From Kordia sp039026955 (GTDB lineage Bacteria > Bacteroidota > Bacteroidia > Flavobacteriales > Flavobacteriaceae), in the NCBI GenBank assembly GCA_039026955.1, contig JBCCLH010000016.1:1-64000 (forward strand): a DNA stretch of 64,000 bases. Reading direction: 5' to 3'. Below, piece by piece: positions 1 to 9,238 of the stretch. Numbering within the stretch: position 1 is the stretch's first letter; each line of letters begins with the position of its first letter. The position numbers and the translations under genes were made by a program. The notes below the pieces were generated by a model that had not been told where the DNA came from, searched no databases, and saw only the letters and a list, made by a program, of their open reading frames with translations.

Positions 1-121
1 GATGGAACATGTGGTTGATGGCATTACTTCCGCCACCGCCTACACCGATCACTTTGATTACATTTGATTGGTTTTTTGGCAAATCAAATGAAATGTTTCC
101 GAATTCTGTGTTGCTACTCAT
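1..121 (-). CDS. ftsZ: Cell division protein FtsZ, N-terminal fragment (cut by window edge)
   Basis: FtsZ is the tubulin-like GTPase that forms the cytokinetic ring. Only the first 40 or so residues are inside the window. They read MSSNTEFGNISFDLPKNQ and then IKVIGVGGGGSNAINHM, which is the conserved start of the GTP-binding Rossmann fold. The ATG is 22 bp downstream of the ftsA stop, so the two genes are co-transcribed at the end of the dcw cluster. The gene continues beyond the left edge. Confidence 0.93.
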   Translation of the reverse strand, partial: MSSNTEFGNISFDLPKNQSNVIKVIGVGGGGSNAINHMFH

Positions 122-143
122 AATTCTTAAAACTGGTTTTTTA

Positions 144-1493
144 TTATTCTGCGTTATCTAAAAAATCTTTCAACTTATCGGCCCATTTTTCAAAGATCGA
201 TTTTCGCTCTCTTTTCGGTTCCGATTGTATTGGGGCATTGGTATGTTCTTCGTTGTCTTCGATAGCTGATTCAGCTTCAGGAGTTGTTTCTGTAGGTGGT
301 TCCACAACTTCTTCTTCGATGACAACTTTTGATTGGTTTTCTATTGCGTTCATTACCAATCCGACAGCAGTTGCGTACAATGGACTCGCCATGTCTGGGT
401 CTGAATCGCCTGCCAGATGTTCGTTTGGATAGCCAATTCGCGTATCCATTCCCGTAATGTATTCTACTAATTGCTTTAAGTGATTCAACTGACTTCCGCC
501 ACCTGTCAACACAATTCCAGCAATTAATTTTTTCTTTTGTTCTTCATGTCCATAATTCTTGATTTCTAAGTACGCTTGTTCTATGATTTCAACAACACGT
601 GCATGAATGATTTTAGAGAGATTCTTCAATGTAATCTCTTTTGGTTCTCTTCCGCGTAATCCAGGAATCGAGACAATTTCGTTGTCTTTATTTTCTCCCG
701 GCCAAGCTGAACCAAATTTTATTTTGAGTAATTCCGCTTGCTTTTCTATAATAGAACAGCCTTCCTTGATATCTTCTGTAATGACATTTCCACCGAAAGG
801 TATTACTGCCGTATGGCGAATGATTCCATCTTTAAAAATGGCCAAATCGGTTGTTCCACCACCAATATCAATAAGTGCAACTCCTGCTTCTTTTTCTTCC
901 TGACTTAATACCGCATTGGCAGATGCTAACGGTTCTAGTGTAATGCCAGCTAAATCCAAACCAGAACTTTTTACACAACGACCAATATTTCTAATAGAAG
1001 AAACTTGTCCCACCACTACATGGAAATTCGCTTCTAAGCGTCCGCCGTACATTCCGATAGGTTCTTTAATTTCCGCTTGCCCATCTACTTTGTATTCTTG
1101 AGGAAGCACATGAATAATTTCTTCTCCAGGCAGCATCACCAATTTGTACACCTGATTGATCAATAAGTCAATATCGCCTTCGTCAATTACTTCATCGGCA
1201 TTCGGTCTAGTGATGTAATCGCTGTGTTGCAAACTACGAATATGTTGCCCAGCAATTCCTACTACAACTTCACTAATTTTAAAATCAGAGTCACTTTCTG
1301 CGCCCTGAACAGCTTGTTGTATAGATTGAATGGTTTGTGTAATATTATTTACGACACCACGATGCACACCGAGGCTCTTGGACTTTCCTACTCCAAGAAT
1401 TTCGAGCTTACCGTATTCATTTTTTCGCCCAATCATTGCCACAATTTTTGTGGTTCCTATGTCTAATCCTACTGCGATGTTATTGTTTTCCAT
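144..1493 (-). CDS. ftsA: Cell division protein FtsA
   Basis: FtsA is an actin-fold ATPase that anchors FtsZ to the inner membrane and recruits later divisome proteins. The protein has 449 residues. The phosphate-1 loop GLDIGTTK lies near residues 9-16, and a second nucleotide-binding block IDIGGGTTDLAIF lies near residue 210. The C-terminus is an acidic linker followed by an amphipathic segment, SIFEKWADKLKDFL, that fits the usual membrane-targeting helix. The gene lies 3 bp after ftsQ and 22 bp before ftsZ. The family assignment is secure. Confidence 0.96.
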   Translation of the reverse strand: MENNNIAVGLDIGTTKIVAMIGRKNEYGKLEILGVGKSKSLGVHRGVVNNITQTIQSIQQAVQGAESDSDFKISEVVVGIAGQHIRSLQHSDYITRPNADEVIDEGDIDLLINQVYKLVMLPGEEIIHVLPQEYKVDGQAEIKEPIGMYGGRLEANFHVVVGQVSSIRNIGRCVKSSGLDLAGITLEPLASANAVLSQEEKEAGVALIDIGGGTTDLAIFKDGIIRHTAVIPFGGNVITEDIKEGCSIIEKQAELLKIKFGSAWPGENKDNEIVSIPGLRGREPKEITLKNLSKIIHARVVEIIEQAYLEIKNYGHEEQKKKLIAGIVLTGGGSQLNHLKQLVEYITGMDTRIGYPNEHLAGDSDPDMASPLYATAVGLVMNAIENQSKVVIEEEVVEPPTETTPEAESAIEDNEEHTNAPIQSEPKRERKSIFEKWADKLKDFLDNAE

Positions 1494-1496
1494 GAC

Positions 1497-2216
1497 TTAT
1501 TTTTTGGTGCACACTACTTGATTGGTAAATTTTAAATCAACTTTCGCAAAATTGTCCAACGTTTTGTCTTTGGTTGCTTTTTTGTAAAACGCTTTCAAAT
1601 TATTCACCTTCTTCTCTATATTTTTTATACTACCAAACAACACCAAAAAATCATTCTTTCTTAGTTTAAAATGGAATGTTTTGTCGTCGTTTTGTATAAT
1701 GGAAATCACATTCTTTTTCAAGAAGTCATCTCCGGCAATATATGTGGTTAGTACGTATATATTTTTCAACTCTTTTTTGTCTACTTTTCCTTCCACAAAT
1801 GGAACACGAGCAGCAGAAACTGTAGACAAAGGCATAGCTTTCCCTTCAGAATCGAGATAATAAGAGTCTTTTGTTGCGATACGTGCTATGGGTGTTCGCT
1901 GTTTAATTTTAGCACCAAGAGTCCCATTTACAGACAGATACACTTCTGCATCTTGAATCATTTCGTTCGCGCGTAAACGTTCCTCTAGAATATCCAAATC
2001 TAGTTGTTCTTTGCGTACGTTCGTAACAGTATCGTTATTTTGTATTAACAATTTATTAACCATGGCTCTTGTAATGAAATCTTGCTCTCGTTCCAGGAAT
2101 TTTACCTCTGGATTTTCAATGACACGTGCTGCATTTCTATTCGCCGAAAAGGCATATAGAAAAATTAAAAGTGCAACAATAGCAATTCCTTTTATGAAAT
2201 TCCAATTAATTTTCAA
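1497..2216 (-). CDS. ftsQ: Cell division protein FtsQ
   Basis: FtsQ is a bitopic divisome protein with a short cytoplasmic tail, one membrane segment and a periplasmic part. The 239-residue product has a membrane helix at about residues 9-25 (IKGIAIVALLIFLYAFSA), then a divergent POTRA-like region. The start appears to be a TTG codon that overlaps the last 11 bases of murC, which indicates translational coupling. FtsQ sequences diverge strongly between phyla, so the call rests on topology, size and the position between murC and ftsA. Confidence 0.88.
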   Translation of the reverse strand: MKINWNFIKGIAIVALLIFLYAFSANRNAARVIENPEVKFLEREQDFITRAMVNKLLIQNNDTVTNVRKEQLDLDILEERLRANEMIQDAEVYLSVNGTLGAKIKQRTPIARIATKDSYYLDSEGKAMPLSTVSAARVPFVEGKVDKKELKNIYVLTTYIAGDDFLKKNVISIIQNDDKTFHFKLRKNDFLVLFGSIKNIEKKVNNLKAFYKKATKDKTLDNFAKVDLKFTNQVVCTKK

Positions 2217-3558
2217 TGGTTAATCTTTTTTTAATTTTAGGTACTTCTTCTCCAATATCGCCCGCGCCAACCGTTAACAATATATCTGTTTCAAGGTTTT
2301 CCACATGATCGATTACATGTTCTTTCGCAATCAACTGTTTTTGATTGTTTTGTATTTTCTCTAGCAACCAACTTGAGGTAATTCCTTCGATTGGTTTTTC
2401 CCTTGCGGGATAGATCTCTAATAAAATGAGTTCATCAAACTGCGCCAAACTTTCTGCAAATTCATCTGCAAAATCCTTCGTTCTGCTGAATAAATGCGGT
2501 TGAAAAATTGCCGTTACTTTTTTATCAGGATACATTTCTCGCACGGCTTGATGCAAGGCATTGATCTCCGTTGGATGATGTGCATAATCGTCAATAAAAA
2601 CAAAATCTTCCGTTTTAATTTGATAAGAAAATCTGCGCTTCACTCCTGAAAATGTCCCCAAAGCTTTGGCGAGGCGGTCGGTTGGGGTTCCTATTGTGTC
2701 CGCCATCGCGAAAGCTACTAGGCCGTTTAACAAGTTGTGTCGTCCGGGCAAATAAAATTGTACGTCTTCAATGATTTCCTGAGGCGTTACAATATCAAAC
2801 ACATACGCCCCATGCTGTATGTGGATGTTTTTTATGTGATAGTTAGAGGTTTCGTTGAATCCATACGTGATTCCTTCTAACTGAATGTCTTCTTGTACAA
2901 ATAATTTTCCGTTTGGCTTGATGCATTTGGTAAATTCCACAAAGGAATCTTGCAAGGCTTCTTTTTCGCCATAAATATCCAAATGATCGGCATCCATGGA
3001 CGTAATACAAGCGATATCTGGCGAAAGCTGTAAAAACGATCGATCGAATTCGTCTGCCTCTACTACGGTAATTTCTGTACCTTTTAGGATTAAGTTGGAA
3101 TTGTAATTTTCTGCAATTCCACCTAAAAAAGCGGTCACATCTACACCTGATTCTGCCAATAAATGTCCCAAAATACTCGATGTTGTGGTTTTTCCATGTG
3201 TTCCTGCAACTCCTAGACAGAACGTATCTTTTGTGATTAAGCCTAACACTTCTGCTCTCTTGTAAATATGAAAATCATTTTCACGGAAATAGGTCAATTC
3301 TGCATGCGAACTTGGCACCGCTGGCGTGTAAATGACGATTGTATTTTCTTTGTTGCGATATGCTTGAGGAATTTCAGAAACGGCATCTTTTGTCGAAACT
3401 AGAATTCCTAATTCTTCCAATCCGTTAGTGATTTCCGTTTTGACTCTGTCATACCCCGCAACATTTTTATTGTTGAATTTGAAATAGCGCGCCAAGGCAG
3501 ACATTCCGATTCCGCCGATGCCTACAAAATAAATGTTATGTATGTTTTTTAAGTTCAC
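2206..3558 (-). CDS. murC: UDP-N-acetylmuramate--L-alanine ligase MurC
   Basis: MurC adds L-alanine to UDP-MurNAc, the first peptide-stem step of peptidoglycan synthesis, in the cytoplasm. The protein has 450 residues. The N-terminal UDP-binding motif is FVGIGGIGMSALA (residues 11-23), and the Mur-ligase P-loop GTHGKTTT is at residues 119-126. The start is a GTG whose G is the last base of the murG stop (TAGTG), so the genes overlap by one base. The 3' end overlaps ftsQ by 11 bp. Confidence 0.96.
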   Translation of the reverse strand: MNLKNIHNIYFVGIGGIGMSALARYFKFNNKNVAGYDRVKTEITNGLEELGILVSTKDAVSEIPQAYRNKENTIVIYTPAVPSSHAELTYFRENDFHIYKRAEVLGLITKDTFCLGVAGTHGKTTTSSILGHLLAESGVDVTAFLGGIAENYNSNLILKGTEITVVEADEFDRSFLQLSPDIACITSMDADHLDIYGEKEALQDSFVEFTKCIKPNGKLFVQEDIQLEGITYGFNETSNYHIKNIHIQHGAYVFDIVTPQEIIEDVQFYLPGRHNLLNGLVAFAMADTIGTPTDRLAKALGTFSGVKRRFSYQIKTEDFVFIDDYAHHPTEINALHQAVREMYPDKKVTAIFQPHLFSRTKDFADEFAESLAQFDELILLEIYPAREKPIEGITSSWLLEKIQNNQKQLIAKEHVIDHVENLETDILLTVGAGDIGEEVPKIKKRLTIEN

Positions 3559-4664
3559 TATTTCTTTAATAATTTTTCTACTTCATCTACAATATGTGAA
3601 GTTGCATTTGGCAATGCGAGTTCTTTTATTTTTTTACCTAATTCGACTTGTTTTTCTTCGGATTGAATCAAGGTTGTAAATTCACTTTCAAATTGTGTAT
3701 CCAATTCACTTTCTCTGATCAAAATACCTGCGTCTTTTTCTGTGATAGCCAAGGCATTTTTGGTTTGATGATCTTCTGCTACATTTGGCGACGGAATGAA
3801 AATCACAGGTTTTCCTACAATGCATAATTCTGATACCGAACTAGCACCTGCACGTGAAATGATGACATCTGCCGCAGCGTACGCCAAGTCCATTTTATTG
3901 ACAAATTGATGCACTTGGACATGTTCCAATTCGTCATATGTTTTATATTGATCGTAATAGAACTTTCCGCATTGCCATATTACTTGTACGTTTTGCGCTT
4001 TAAAGAAATCCAATTCTTTTTCTATCAGCTGATTGATTCTTCTTGCGCCCAAACTTCCACCAATCACTAATACTGTTTTGGTATTTTCTTTTAGCTTGAA
4101 AAACGTTTGTGCTGCTGCTCTTTTACTTGTAATTTCCAGTAAATCTTGTCGGACAGGATTTCCCGTTTTGATAATTTTTTCTTGCGGAAAGAAGCGTTCC
4201 ATATTGTCATACGCCACACATATTTTTTGCACTTGCTTTCCTAGTAATTTATTCGTGATGCCTGCATACGAATTCTGTTCTTGAATGAGCGCAGGTACTT
4301 TTTTTCCAGAAGCCACTTTGAGTAACGGTCCGCTAGCAAATCCGCCAGTACCAATGACTACATCTGGCTTAAATTTTTTGACAATTTTTCGAGATTTCCA
4401 CAAACTGCTGATCAACTTGAACGGAAATAGTATGTTTTTTAACGTCAGTTTTCGCTGCAATCCTGAAATCCACAAGCCTTCAATTTTGTATCCTGCTTGT
4501 GGTACTTTTTCCATCTCCATTCTATCTTTTGCACCTACAAAGAGAAACTCAGCTGTTGGATATCGTTTTTTTAACTCGTTCGCAATCGCAATCGCAGGAT
4601 AGATATGTCCACCTGTTCCGCCACCTGATAGGATGATTTTGTATGATTGCTCTTGGTTGTTCAT
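3558..4664 (-). CDS. murG: MurG, lipid II-forming GlcNAc transferase
   Basis: MurG transfers GlcNAc from UDP-GlcNAc to lipid I on the inner face of the membrane, giving lipid II. The 368-residue protein has the glycine-rich loop GGGTGGHIYPA (residues 14-24) and a GT-B C-terminal donor site around VISRAGASSVSELC. It lies between ftsW and murC. A 244-bp spacer with repeats precedes it, so it may have its own transcription start or a long intercistronic RNA. Confidence 0.96.
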   Translation of the reverse strand: MNNQEQSYKIILSGGGTGGHIYPAIAIANELKKRYPTAEFLFVGAKDRMEMEKVPQAGYKIEGLWISGLQRKLTLKNILFPFKLISSLWKSRKIVKKFKPDVVIGTGGFASGPLLKVASGKKVPALIQEQNSYAGITNKLLGKQVQKICVAYDNMERFFPQEKIIKTGNPVRQDLLEITSKRAAAQTFFKLKENTKTVLVIGGSLGARRINQLIEKELDFFKAQNVQVIWQCGKFYYDQYKTYDELEHVQVHQFVNKMDLAYAAADVIISRAGASSVSELCIVGKPVIFIPSPNVAEDHQTKNALAITEKDAGILIRESELDTQFESEFTTLIQSEEKQVELGKKIKELALPNATSHIVDEVEKLLKK

Positions 4665-4908
4665 GTTTATTTGTTGATTCGTCTATTCGTTAATTTCTTG
4701 ACTCACTTCTCAATACTTAATACTCAATTCTCACAACTTATCACCTTTTAACTCTCAACTTTTATTTATTTGTCCATTCGTCATGCTGAACTTGATTCAG
4801 CATCTCACATATTTTTTAACCCTTTATTATCGATTCGTATATTTTCTTTTTATCTAAAAAATCCACTTTGAACTCACTCAATACTAACATCTCAATACTC
4901 ACTACTTC
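4665..4908. repeat. Intergenic heptamer-periodic tracts plus REP-like palindrome
   Basis: This gap inside the dcw cluster holds a degenerate 7-bp-periodic tract (CTCAATA CTTAATA CTCAATT CTCACAA, about 4710-4740). A palindrome follows at about 4792-4812 (ATGCTGAA-CTTGA-TTCAGCAT) and then a second heptamer tract near 4872-4910. The palindrome block recurs almost unchanged at about 6318-6355. No coding sequence is seen. Confidence 0.75.
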
Positions 4909-6111
4909 TTACAGCGCTTCACTCAATACCGCCAACGGATTTTCCTCTTTTTCTTTCTTCTCTAGAATTTCTTCTCGTTTTTTACTAACGCTTAATACAA
5001 TTCCGATTGCCAAACAAGTCATCCAAATGGACGTTCCTCCACTACTGATCAATGGTAAGGTTTGTCCTGTGACAGGGAATAATTCTACTGCAACCGCCAT
5101 GTTGATTAAGGCTTGGAATACGATGGGCAACCCAACACCAATAGCGAGTAGTTTTCCAAAGATCGTATCTGCCTTGTGCGCTACTATTACAAATCGGAAA
5201 AGCAATAGCAAATACAGAAATAAAAGTGACAATCCGCCAATTAAACCGTATTCTTCCACGATAATCGCATAGATGAAGTCTGATGAGCTTTGTGGCAATA
5301 GATTCTTCATTTTGCTCTTTCCTGCGCCTACTCCCACAATTCCGCCACTAGCAATAGCAATTTTTGAACGATCTATTTGATAGTTTTCCTTTTTGTTTTC
5401 TTTTTTATCTTCATTCCAATAGTTTGCTACACGGTTTTCCCAGGTTTGTATTTTGACTTGTATCGGACCTGGAATCGCTCTTCCAATCATAATGAATAAA
5501 GCCAATCCTACAATTCCTGAACCTACTACCATTAGTAGATATTTAAATGGATATCCGCCCAAAAAACACAGCATTAAGACCATTGAAAAAATGATCGCTG
5601 TGGTGGAAAAGTTTGCTGGTAATATCAATCCCACTACTAAAAATACAGGCAGCCAAAGCGGCACAATCGTTTCTTTGAATGTGACGGTTTTGTCTTTTAT
5701 TTTCGACAGATATCGCGCTACATAAATCATTAAAATCACACCTGCCAATGTGGATGTTTGGAATTTGAGTCCCACAAACGGAATGCGCATCCAACGACTG
5801 GCATTGGCGCCTCCAATGGTGTTTCCTTGTGCGAGTGTGTAAATCAAAAAGAAGATCACAATTGGCAACATCAGAATCGACAAGCCTTTGAAATAGTGAT
5901 ACGGCATTCGATGCACACCGTATATGATGGCAAATCCTAGAAATAGATGCGACGCATGCTTGACTAAGAATTTTAGGGTATTTCCATCTCCGTATAAATA
6001 CGCCAAGTTGCTACTGGCGCTGTATACAGGCAAAAACGAGAATAACGCTAGCAAGGCAACGACTGCCCATAACGCTCGATCTCCTTTTATGTTTTTAAAG
6101 ATGGTGTTCAT
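4909..6111 (-). CDS. ftsW: SEDS-family peptidoglycan polymerase FtsW
   Basis: FtsW is the septal SEDS glycosyltransferase that polymerises lipid II together with FtsI. The 400-residue protein is strongly hydrophobic with about ten membrane segments. SEDS signatures include FVGLKFQTSTLAG, the loop KIAIASGGIVGVGAGKSKMKN and the C-terminal block PLISSGGTSIW. The tail is a charged cytoplasmic sequence. Its place between murD and murG, next to the septal PBP, favours FtsW over RodA. Confidence 0.95.
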   Translation of the reverse strand: MNTIFKNIKGDRALWAVVALLALFSFLPVYSASSNLAYLYGDGNTLKFLVKHASHLFLGFAIIYGVHRMPYHYFKGLSILMLPIVIFFLIYTLAQGNTIGGANASRWMRIPFVGLKFQTSTLAGVILMIYVARYLSKIKDKTVTFKETIVPLWLPVFLVVGLILPANFSTTAIIFSMVLMLCFLGGYPFKYLLMVVGSGIVGLALFIMIGRAIPGPIQVKIQTWENRVANYWNEDKKENKKENYQIDRSKIAIASGGIVGVGAGKSKMKNLLPQSSSDFIYAIIVEEYGLIGGLSLLFLYLLLLFRFVIVAHKADTIFGKLLAIGVGLPIVFQALINMAVAVELFPVTGQTLPLISSGGTSIWMTCLAIGIVLSVSKKREEILEKKEKEENPLAVLSEAL

Positions 6112-6436
6112 TTTTTTGTTGATTTGTGTTTTGTCTTTTGTCTTTTGTCTATTTGTTGATTCGTTAATTTGTTTATTTGTTAATTCGTCAGTTTCTTGAC
6201 TTACTTCTCAATACTCAATACTCATAACTCATTACTTTTCAAATCTTAACTTTTGTTGATTCGTTAATTTGTTTGCTTACTCTTGTGTTTTTTCTGCTCT
6301 TGGCTTTTTGTTTTTCGTCATGCTGAACTTGATTCAGCATCTCACATATTTTTTTAATTGATCAGTTTGTTTTCTTTTTATCAAAAAATCTACTTTGAAA
6401 TAACTCAAAACTCAACACTCACAACTCATAACTGCT
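6112..6436. repeat. 325-bp repeat-filled gap between murD and ftsW
   Basis: The gap contains T/G-rich units (TTTGTTGATTCGTTAATTTG type) at about 6115-6190 and 6252-6275. CTCAATA-type heptamers occur at 6206-6234 (CTCAATA CTCAATA CTCATAA CTCATTA), and a second run lies at 6403-6430. The palindrome ATGCTGAA-CTTGA-TTCAGCAT is at about 6321-6341. The order of blocks is the same as in the murG-ftsW gap, so the two gaps look like diverged copies. No gene is seen. Confidence 0.75.
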
Positions 6437-7777
6437 TTACAGGTTTCTTACCGCAGCTTTAAACTGCTTCCCACGTTCTTCATAGTTTTCGAATAAATCG
6501 AAACTTGCACAGGCTGGTGATAACAATACATTATCTCCCTTTTCGGCAATTTTGTGTGCAATTTTTACCGCTTCTTCCATCGATGTGGTTTCTACCATTA
6601 AATCGGTTACGCCTCCGAAGGATTCTATGATTTTAGTGTTGTCGATTCCTAAACAGATGATGGCTTTTACTTTTTCGTGTACTAGTGGTAATAATTCAGC
6701 ATAATCATTTCCCTTGTCTTGACCACCTACAATCCACACCGTTTGCGTTGTCATACTTTCTAAGGCATAATACGTTGCGTTGATATTGGTTGCTTTGGAA
6801 TCGTTGATGTATTGTACGTTTTGGATTTTTAATACTTTTTCCAAACGATGTTCTACACCTTGAAATCCTGACATACTTTCACGTATGGTTTGTTTTCTGA
6901 TGTTTAATAGTTGTGCTACAGCAGAAGCTGCCATGGCGTTTTTTACATTGTGTTGTCCTTCAAGTGCTAGCGAGTCCGTCGGCATAGTGATTGTCTTATT
7001 TTGTATCGTTAGTATTATGTTATTTTCTTCTATATATGCGCCATTCTCTTGTTTGTTTTTGAGTGAGAATGGTATTAAGTTCGATTTTACATTGTGTGTC
7101 TTCAGTCCGTTGACGATGGTTTCATTGTCCGCATCGTAAATCAAATAATCATCTTCTGTTTGATTCATCGCGATTCTGAATTTCGATGCGATATAGTTTT
7201 CAAACTTATAGTCATATCGATCTAAATGGTCAGGCGTAATGCTTGTGATAATGGCAATATGTGGTCTGAAATCCACAATTCCATCCAATTGAAAACTGCT
7301 CAATTCCAACACATATTCATCGTAGGATGCTTCTGCTACTTGCCTTGCAAAACTTGCGCCCATGTTTCCTCCAACTCCGACATTCAATCCACCTTCTTTG
7401 AGCACATGATGCGTTAACATCGTTGTGGTGGTTTTTCCATTGCTTCCTGTAATTCCCACAATTGTTGCCTCCGTGAATTGTCCTGCAAACTCAATTTCAG
7501 AGATGACTGGAATTCCTTTTTCCCGTAGTGCTTTTACTAGCAGAATCGTATCAGGAATTCCTGGACTTTTCATAACCACATCGGCATTGAAGAGTTTTTC
7601 TTCCGTATGCTGTTGCTCTTCCCATTCGATTTCAAACTGATTCAGATCGTTTTTATAGTGCTGCTTAATGACTGATTTGTCCGAAACAAAGACTTCATAG
7701 CCTTTTTGCTTTCCCAAGATTGCCGTTCCCACGCCACTTTCTCCTGCTCCTAGTATGACTAATCTTTGTTTTTGCAC
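6437..7777 (-). CDS. murD: UDP-N-acetylmuramoylalanine--D-glutamate ligase MurD
   Basis: MurD adds D-glutamate to UDP-MurNAc-L-Ala. With the GTG start at 7777 the protein has 446 residues. It begins VQKQRLVILGAGESGVG, which places the nucleotide-binding fold at residue 5, as is usual for the family. The Mur-ligase P-loop GSNGKTTT is near residues 111-118. The frame stays open to a TTG at 7822, but those extra 15 residues translate a low-complexity tract and are unlikely to be protein. The gene lies between mraY and ftsW. Confidence 0.94.
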   Translation of the reverse strand: MQKQRLVILGAGESGVGTAILGKQKGYEVFVSDKSVIKQHYKNDLNQFEIEWEEQQHTEEKLFNADVVMKSPGIPDTILLVKALREKGIPVISEIEFAGQFTEATIVGITGSNGKTTTTMLTHHVLKEGGLNVGVGGNMGASFARQVAEASYDEYVLELSSFQLDGIVDFRPHIAIITSITPDHLDRYDYKFENYIASKFRIAMNQTEDDYLIYDADNETIVNGLKTHNVKSNLIPFSLKNKQENGAYIEENNIILTIQNKTITMPTDSLALEGQHNVKNAMAASAVAQLLNIRKQTIRESMSGFQGVEHRLEKVLKIQNVQYINDSKATNINATYYALESMTTQTVWIVGGQDKGNDYAELLPLVHEKVKAIICLGIDNTKIIESFGGVTDLMVETTSMEEAVKIAHKIAEKGDNVLLSPACASFDLFENYEERGKQFKAAVRNL

Positions 7778-7839
7778 TGTTTTTTGTTGTTTGTTGCTCG
7801 TTGTTGGTTTTCTTACTCGCAACTTTTATTTTGTTAGCT

Positions 7840-7964
7840 ATCGCTTTTTGTTAATTTGTTGATCTGTTTATTTGTCTTTTCGTTAGTTTCTTTGAACAGT
7901 CTCAAATCTCAATACTCAATACTCATTACTAAATTCCTAACACCCAAAACCAAACACCCAAAAC
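7840..7964. repeat. Heptamer-periodic intergenic tract upstream of murD
   Basis: The murD-mraY gap holds a TTTGTTGATCTGTT-like stretch. It is followed by heptamers in register (CTCAAAT CTCAATA CTCAATA CTCATTA CTAAATT) and then a C-rich variant (CCTAACA CCCAAAA CCAAACA CCCAAAA) that runs up to the mraY stop. This is the clearest example of two different heptamer flavours in one phase. Confidence 0.75.
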
Positions 7965-9200
7965 CTATCTCACTTTCAGCGTTACAATCGTCAAAATCGC
8001 CAACAGAATTCCGATGATCCAGAATCTGGTTACGATTTTGCTTTCGTGATATCCTAGTTTTTGGTAATGATGGTGTAATGGCGACATTTTAAAGATGCGC
8101 CTTCCTTCTCCATATTTCTTTCTTGTGTATTTGAAATAACTTACTTGCATGACCACTGATAGATTCTCCGCCAAGAAGATTCCGCATAAAATTGGAATCA
8201 ACCATTCTTTACGAATCGCAATTGCAATGACTGCGATGATTCCTCCAATTGTTAAACTTCCTGTATCGCCCATAAATACTTGCGCTGGATAGGTATTGTA
8301 CCATAAAAATCCGATCAAGGCTCCCACAAAAGCGGCAATGTATATGGTGATTTCTCCCGCACGGGGAATGTACATGACATTCAAGTATTCAGAGAAGATT
8401 AAGTTTCCTGAAATCCACGCAAATATTCCTAATGTCAGCACAATGATGACCGAAGTTCCGGCGGCGAGTCCATCAATTCCATCGGTTAAATTGGCTCCGT
8501 TTGATACGGCCATAATGATGAATATCACAATTGGAATAAACACCAACCACGCATATTTTGCATAATCTGGATTGATCCACGTTACCAATTTTGCATAGTC
8601 AATTTCATTGTCCTTTACGAAAGGAATCGTCGTTTTCATGGAGCGCACTTCTTCGCCGAATTTCTTTGCTGGATCGGAATTCGCTACTAATACTTGCTGT
8701 TGTTGCGCTGCTGGTAATTCTTGACGAATAGTTACATCTTTGTGAAAAAACAGCGTTGCTCCCACAATAATTCCTAAGCCTAATTGTCCTAGTATTTTAA
8801 AGCGTCCTTTGAGTCCTTTTTTGTCATTTTTAAACTTCTTGATGTAATCGTCTATAAAACCAATGATTCCCATCCAAATCGTTGTTACGATCAATAAAAT
8901 GATGTAGATGTTTTCCAGTTTCGCAAAAAGCAACACAGGAACCAACGTCGCCAAAATGATGATGATTCCTCCCATGGTTGGCGTTCCTGCTTTTTCTTTT
9001 TGTCCTGCCAAACCTAAATCGCGCACAGTTTCTCCAATTTGTTTGGAGCGCAAATAATTGATTATTCTTTTCCCAAAAATCATAGAGATCAACAACGAAA
9101 AAATTACCGCCATGGCTGCTCTAAAACTCAGGAAGCCAAACAACGATGCCCCAGGAAACTGGTATTGTTTTTCGAGATATTCAAATAAGTAGTATAACAT
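7965..9200 (-). CDS. mraY: Phospho-N-acetylmuramoyl-pentapeptide-transferase MraY
   Basis: MraY transfers phospho-MurNAc-pentapeptide to undecaprenyl phosphate, giving lipid I at the inner membrane. The 411-residue polytopic protein carries the family motifs GFIDDYIKKFKNDKKGL, NLTDGIDGLAAG, FMGDTGSL and MSPLHHHYQK. Like other Bacteroidota MraY proteins it is longer than the E. coli enzyme, because of a soluble insert around residues 165-215. It lies 38 bp after murE. Confidence 0.97.
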   Translation of the reverse strand: MLYYLFEYLEKQYQFPGASLFGFLSFRAAMAVIFSLLISMIFGKRIINYLRSKQIGETVRDLGLAGQKEKAGTPTMGGIIIILATLVPVLLFAKLENIYIILLIVTTIWMGIIGFIDDYIKKFKNDKKGLKGRFKILGQLGLGIIVGATLFFHKDVTIRQELPAAQQQQVLVANSDPAKKFGEEVRSMKTTIPFVKDNEIDYAKLVTWINPDYAKYAWLVFIPIVIFIIMAVSNGANLTDGIDGLAAGTSVIIVLTLGIFAWISGNLIFSEYLNVMYIPRAGEITIYIAAFVGALIGFLWYNTYPAQVFMGDTGSLTIGGIIAVIAIAIRKEWLIPILCGIFLAENLSVVMQVSYFKYTRKKYGEGRRIFKMSPLHHHYQKLGYHESKIVTRFWIIGILLAILTIVTLKVR

Positions 9201-9238
9201 GTGTTTTTGGTGTTGTTGCTCTTTTTAAAACTGGTTAT

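Noticed and set aside
4665..8000. CRISPR array or true tandem-repeat locus in the heptamer tracts
   Set aside because: There are no constant repeats with unique spacers. The units drift continuously and tracts are short.
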